Shown here piece after piece: positions 61,330-64,000 of a stretch of DNA of 64,000 nucleotides; positions within the stretch are counted from its first letter, which is position 1; each line of letters opens with the position of its first letter. Position numbers and translations under genes: made by a program. Source of the DNA: Schoenoplectus triqueter (taxonomy: Eukaryota; Streptophyta; Magnoliopsida; Poales; Cyperaceae); the NCBI GenBank assembly GCA_964058805.1, contig CAXKVV010002149.1, positions 467,888 through 531,887 of the forward strand, given 5' to 3'. Under the pieces are notes generated by a model. That model worked only from the letters and a program-made list of their open reading frames with translations. It did not search any database and had not been told where the DNA came from.

Positions 61330-64000
61330 CTAGTACCCATTTTGAAGGGAGAATATTGGGGAATTTCTTAGTTGTACCAAGCACTTGTCTGGTTGCCGGA
61401 CAATGTATATTTGATCTCCTATCATGCTTTCTCCATAAGCATCTTGATTTCGGTGCCATGTCCATAGTGCATATGTTGAGTTTATGACCTGTAATGGAAG
61501 TAATCATGATTAAGAACTTTCAATGTACATTGTTGTACAAATATCCTGTTATATATAGTCGTGCATACTAAATGAAACTGATAACAATCTATCCTTATGC
61601 ATAGCCCCTCCAAACTTTACCCAAAAAAATAAAAATAAATAAAAATTCTTTTTTAGCCACATGTTTGCAGCTAATTCTATCGCAACAACAAATGTATGTG
61701 TGCAGAGGGCTTTGGGTAAAACCTCGAGAATGCCATGGCCAAAGCTACTATCCCTGAAGGCACTCCAATCAGGCTGCTTGTCCCAGCAGAACTTCCCCTT
61801 GGCAGGTCCCGCAGAGAAATTCATATGGCATACACCTCCAATTTCTGGTTTGTTATCAGTCTGTTTGGGGCACTTCCCTGGATCATCAGCAAATTCTACA
61901 TCAACTTTCTCTATGTTACCTCCATCACCTATAGTTATGTACACCGGCCCACAAGGGTCTAAACTGTAGTTGTACACACGGTTCATTCGTTCATACGCGT
62001 GAACCTGAAAGTGCAATATTACTGCATTAGAACAGTTAATACATTTTTCTAGGTTGGCATTTACTAGCAATTATTAGCAGATCAATGATGTCATGATTAT
62101 CCAGCTTTCTTTGGCTCTATAATATAAAATTTTAGTATTCATTTGGAAGGCATTAAATTTAAGTAGTACCCAAAAATACAATTGACAACCAACTTTGCTT
62201 TCAATGGCAGTATTAGTATATACTGACCGATATGCCAATATGGATCCTTCTTTGCCGTTTTGTAATGAATATTTTATAACTCAAAATGCAAATGTGTTTT
62301 GCCTCTTACATGACCAGAAAAGACAATGTCCACTCCATATAGGTAAAGAAGGCTCTCCATTTCCAACCTCATGCACTCAAATTCTTGATAGTGAGAAGAA
62401 TAGCTATTGTACCAAGGGGGGTGCCATGCTGCAACAAGCCAAGGCGTAACTTTACGATCTACCCCTTTCAAATCTTTTTCCAGCCAAGAATATTGAGCAC
62501 CTGATCATCATATTGTGCATCATATATTAATTTGTTTTATAAAATATCACATGAAGCATGATTTGCCCAAGGTCCATTTTTTCAAGAGTAAGTCTTATAG
62601 TTTATGGTTTATCAATGCCTGTTGTTAATATCATACATTAGAAGAACTATACTTCATAATCATAATAACGGTATAAGTATGGATATATTACTAACTAATT
62701 TGTCTTATAATAGTCATCATTATCATCTTTACTTTTAGACTAACCAGTACGATTGTAGTCAACATAGGCACCGAGCATGATGAAGTGGATGCCACCGGCA
62801 TTGAATGAATAATAAAATTTACTATTTGATTTGCTCTCTTCTGCTGGCACAGCAAATCTTGACTGGTAAGACTGGAACTTTATTCCATCTATTTGTGGCT
62901 CAATCTCGTGATTTCCCTCAATGATCATCATAGGAACTCTTGAAATGAGGGGCTCCATGAATCTAAATAAAACTAAATTAAAAATCTTATTTTCAAATAT
63001 AGAACTTAAAAATTAAAATAATTAATACTTTAATACATGAGATACATAAACTAGTACACTCACAAAATACTTTTCAGACTATTTGGCTAATCCTAATAAT
63101 TTTGAAACATGCACTCACCTTCCCCAGCCATCCCAGCGTGGCTGATATGTTTCTCTAACCGGTGCATCCGGAAAGGTGCAAGAAAAACAAGATGTCCCAT
63201 TTCCTCCGGTCGTCATGTACTGATCAGCATAAACAAAATCACCGACAAATAAAATCATAGAAGGGTCATTATGGATCAGATGGTCAATGGTGCTGGTGGA
63301 GTTGTGCGTAAGTCCCAGGTCTCCAACTACCGCAACTCGGCTGGGGTAACTGTTTAGACCAGGGGCTGGAAGGGTTCGGAATGTATGCTCTTCACTCAGG
63401 GCTTTTAATGAACTGTCACCGCATTTATAAAAGTACATTTTCCCAGGCACAAGTCCTGAAAAAAAAGGAAATGAAGGGCCAAGATTGTTAGGTACATAGC
63501 TGCAAGTTACATGAAGTAAACCAGCTGGGGTTTGGTGCCAGAAAAAAAATGGTAAGAAAGTCAGCAAGACTGCACCGGTTGATTTGGTGAAGTAATTGAT
63601 GATAAAAATCATACCGTCTAGCCTGACATGGTGGATGATACCGGAAGTATAGTTGAAGAGACCTTCATATGGGTACAGTTGGCTGTAAACCTCAGCTGTA
63701 CCATTTTGTTGGTATGTATAATTGCCACTCTCCAGCCCGTACAAGACCTCGCTTTTGATTGTTGATGGATCAAGAGGTACTACATTGCTCCCGATATGTG
63801 CATCCCCTGTTTCAAATTTCAAATTTTGAAAACGAAGTTAAAAAGTCATGAGCAATTAGTTCTACAAGAAGCTAACTCTTTTCCCAGGAATGAACTTGTA
63901 CCAGTGACCCAAGAGACCCAGAGGGAGGAAGGAGAAAATGATGCAGCTATCGCAATCTGCTCAGGGAATGGTGCCTTCACCTTCTTAGCAAGCCGCAAAT
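61330..64000 (-). CDS. Purple acid phosphatase, phytase-like (PAP15/PAP23 type), 5' end outside window
   Basis: Seven exons on the minus strand: 64000-63902 (partial), 63806-63615, 63455-63119, 62962-62745, 62500-62310, 62004-61723 and 61488-61330, all in phase with GT-AG introns, giving 492 visible codons. All five metal-ligand blocks are present: GDLG, GDFVYADQY, GNHE, AAWHPPWYNS (His block) and GHVH. The last is split by an intron between FSGH and VHAYER. The N-terminal fibronectin-like part starts KAPFPEQIAIA and WVSWVTG. Several N-glycosylation sites fit a secreted or vacuolar enzyme. The family hydrolyses phosphate monoesters with a binuclear Fe-metal centre, and this subgroup includes phytases. 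The signal peptide and first residues lie beyond 64000. Confidence 0.95.

Noticed and set aside
61661..61969. 102-codon plus frame antisense to phosphatase exon 6
   Set aside because: Shadow of the minus-strand coding exon that carries VHAYER.

Overview
This is nuclear DNA from a flowering plant. Evidence: spliced genes with GT-AG introns, plant-specific families (an R2R3-MYB factor, a phytase-type purple acid phosphatase, a minor-spliceosome 31K protein), very AT-rich intergenic sequence, and dense plant transposable elements (CACTA, Copia, LINE, hAT-like, Mutator-type and hairpin MITEs). The species cannot be resolved from the sequence alone.

I recognise three host genes, all on the minus strand. 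The first is a three-exon R2R3-MYB gene (24484 to 22645), subgroup 14 (RAX/MYB36-like). The second is an apparently intronless U11/U12-31K (ZCRB1-type) gene (50242 to 49517). The third is a purple acid phosphatase gene that runs off the right edge (seven exons seen, 64000 to 61330). They do not form a pathway. The rest is low-gene sequence shaped by mobile elements and two small plastid-derived fragments.

Layout. 1-6.3 kb: several non-autonomous elements, including one carrying seven GC-rich hairpins. 6.9-19.5 kb: a CACTA element with a decayed Ulp1-type (C48) protease gene, split by a very young but defective Copia element with 2,124-bp LTRs. 20-26 kb: the MYB gene, with a 1.2-kb terminal-inverted-repeat element of one family on each side. 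26.5-29 kb: a LINE remnant split by a second CACTA element. 29-47 kb: mostly gene-free, with Mutator-type MITEs, a large foldback element and a MULE nested in a hairpin element. 47-53.5 kb: the 31K gene, trnfM- and psbB-like plastid fragments, and an unrecognised decayed gene. 54.5-60.1 kb: an unusual chain of eleven or more foldback elements joined by (TA)n/(GA)n microsatellites. 61.3-64 kb: the phosphatase.

The most striking features are the microsatellite-linked hairpin chain, the GC-palindrome MITE, the doubly nested CACTA/Copia block with exact target-site duplications at both levels, and the many elements with 9-bp target duplications although no Mutator transposase is present. Coordinates and splice sites were read by eye. 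Family assignments come from motif recognition, without a database search.
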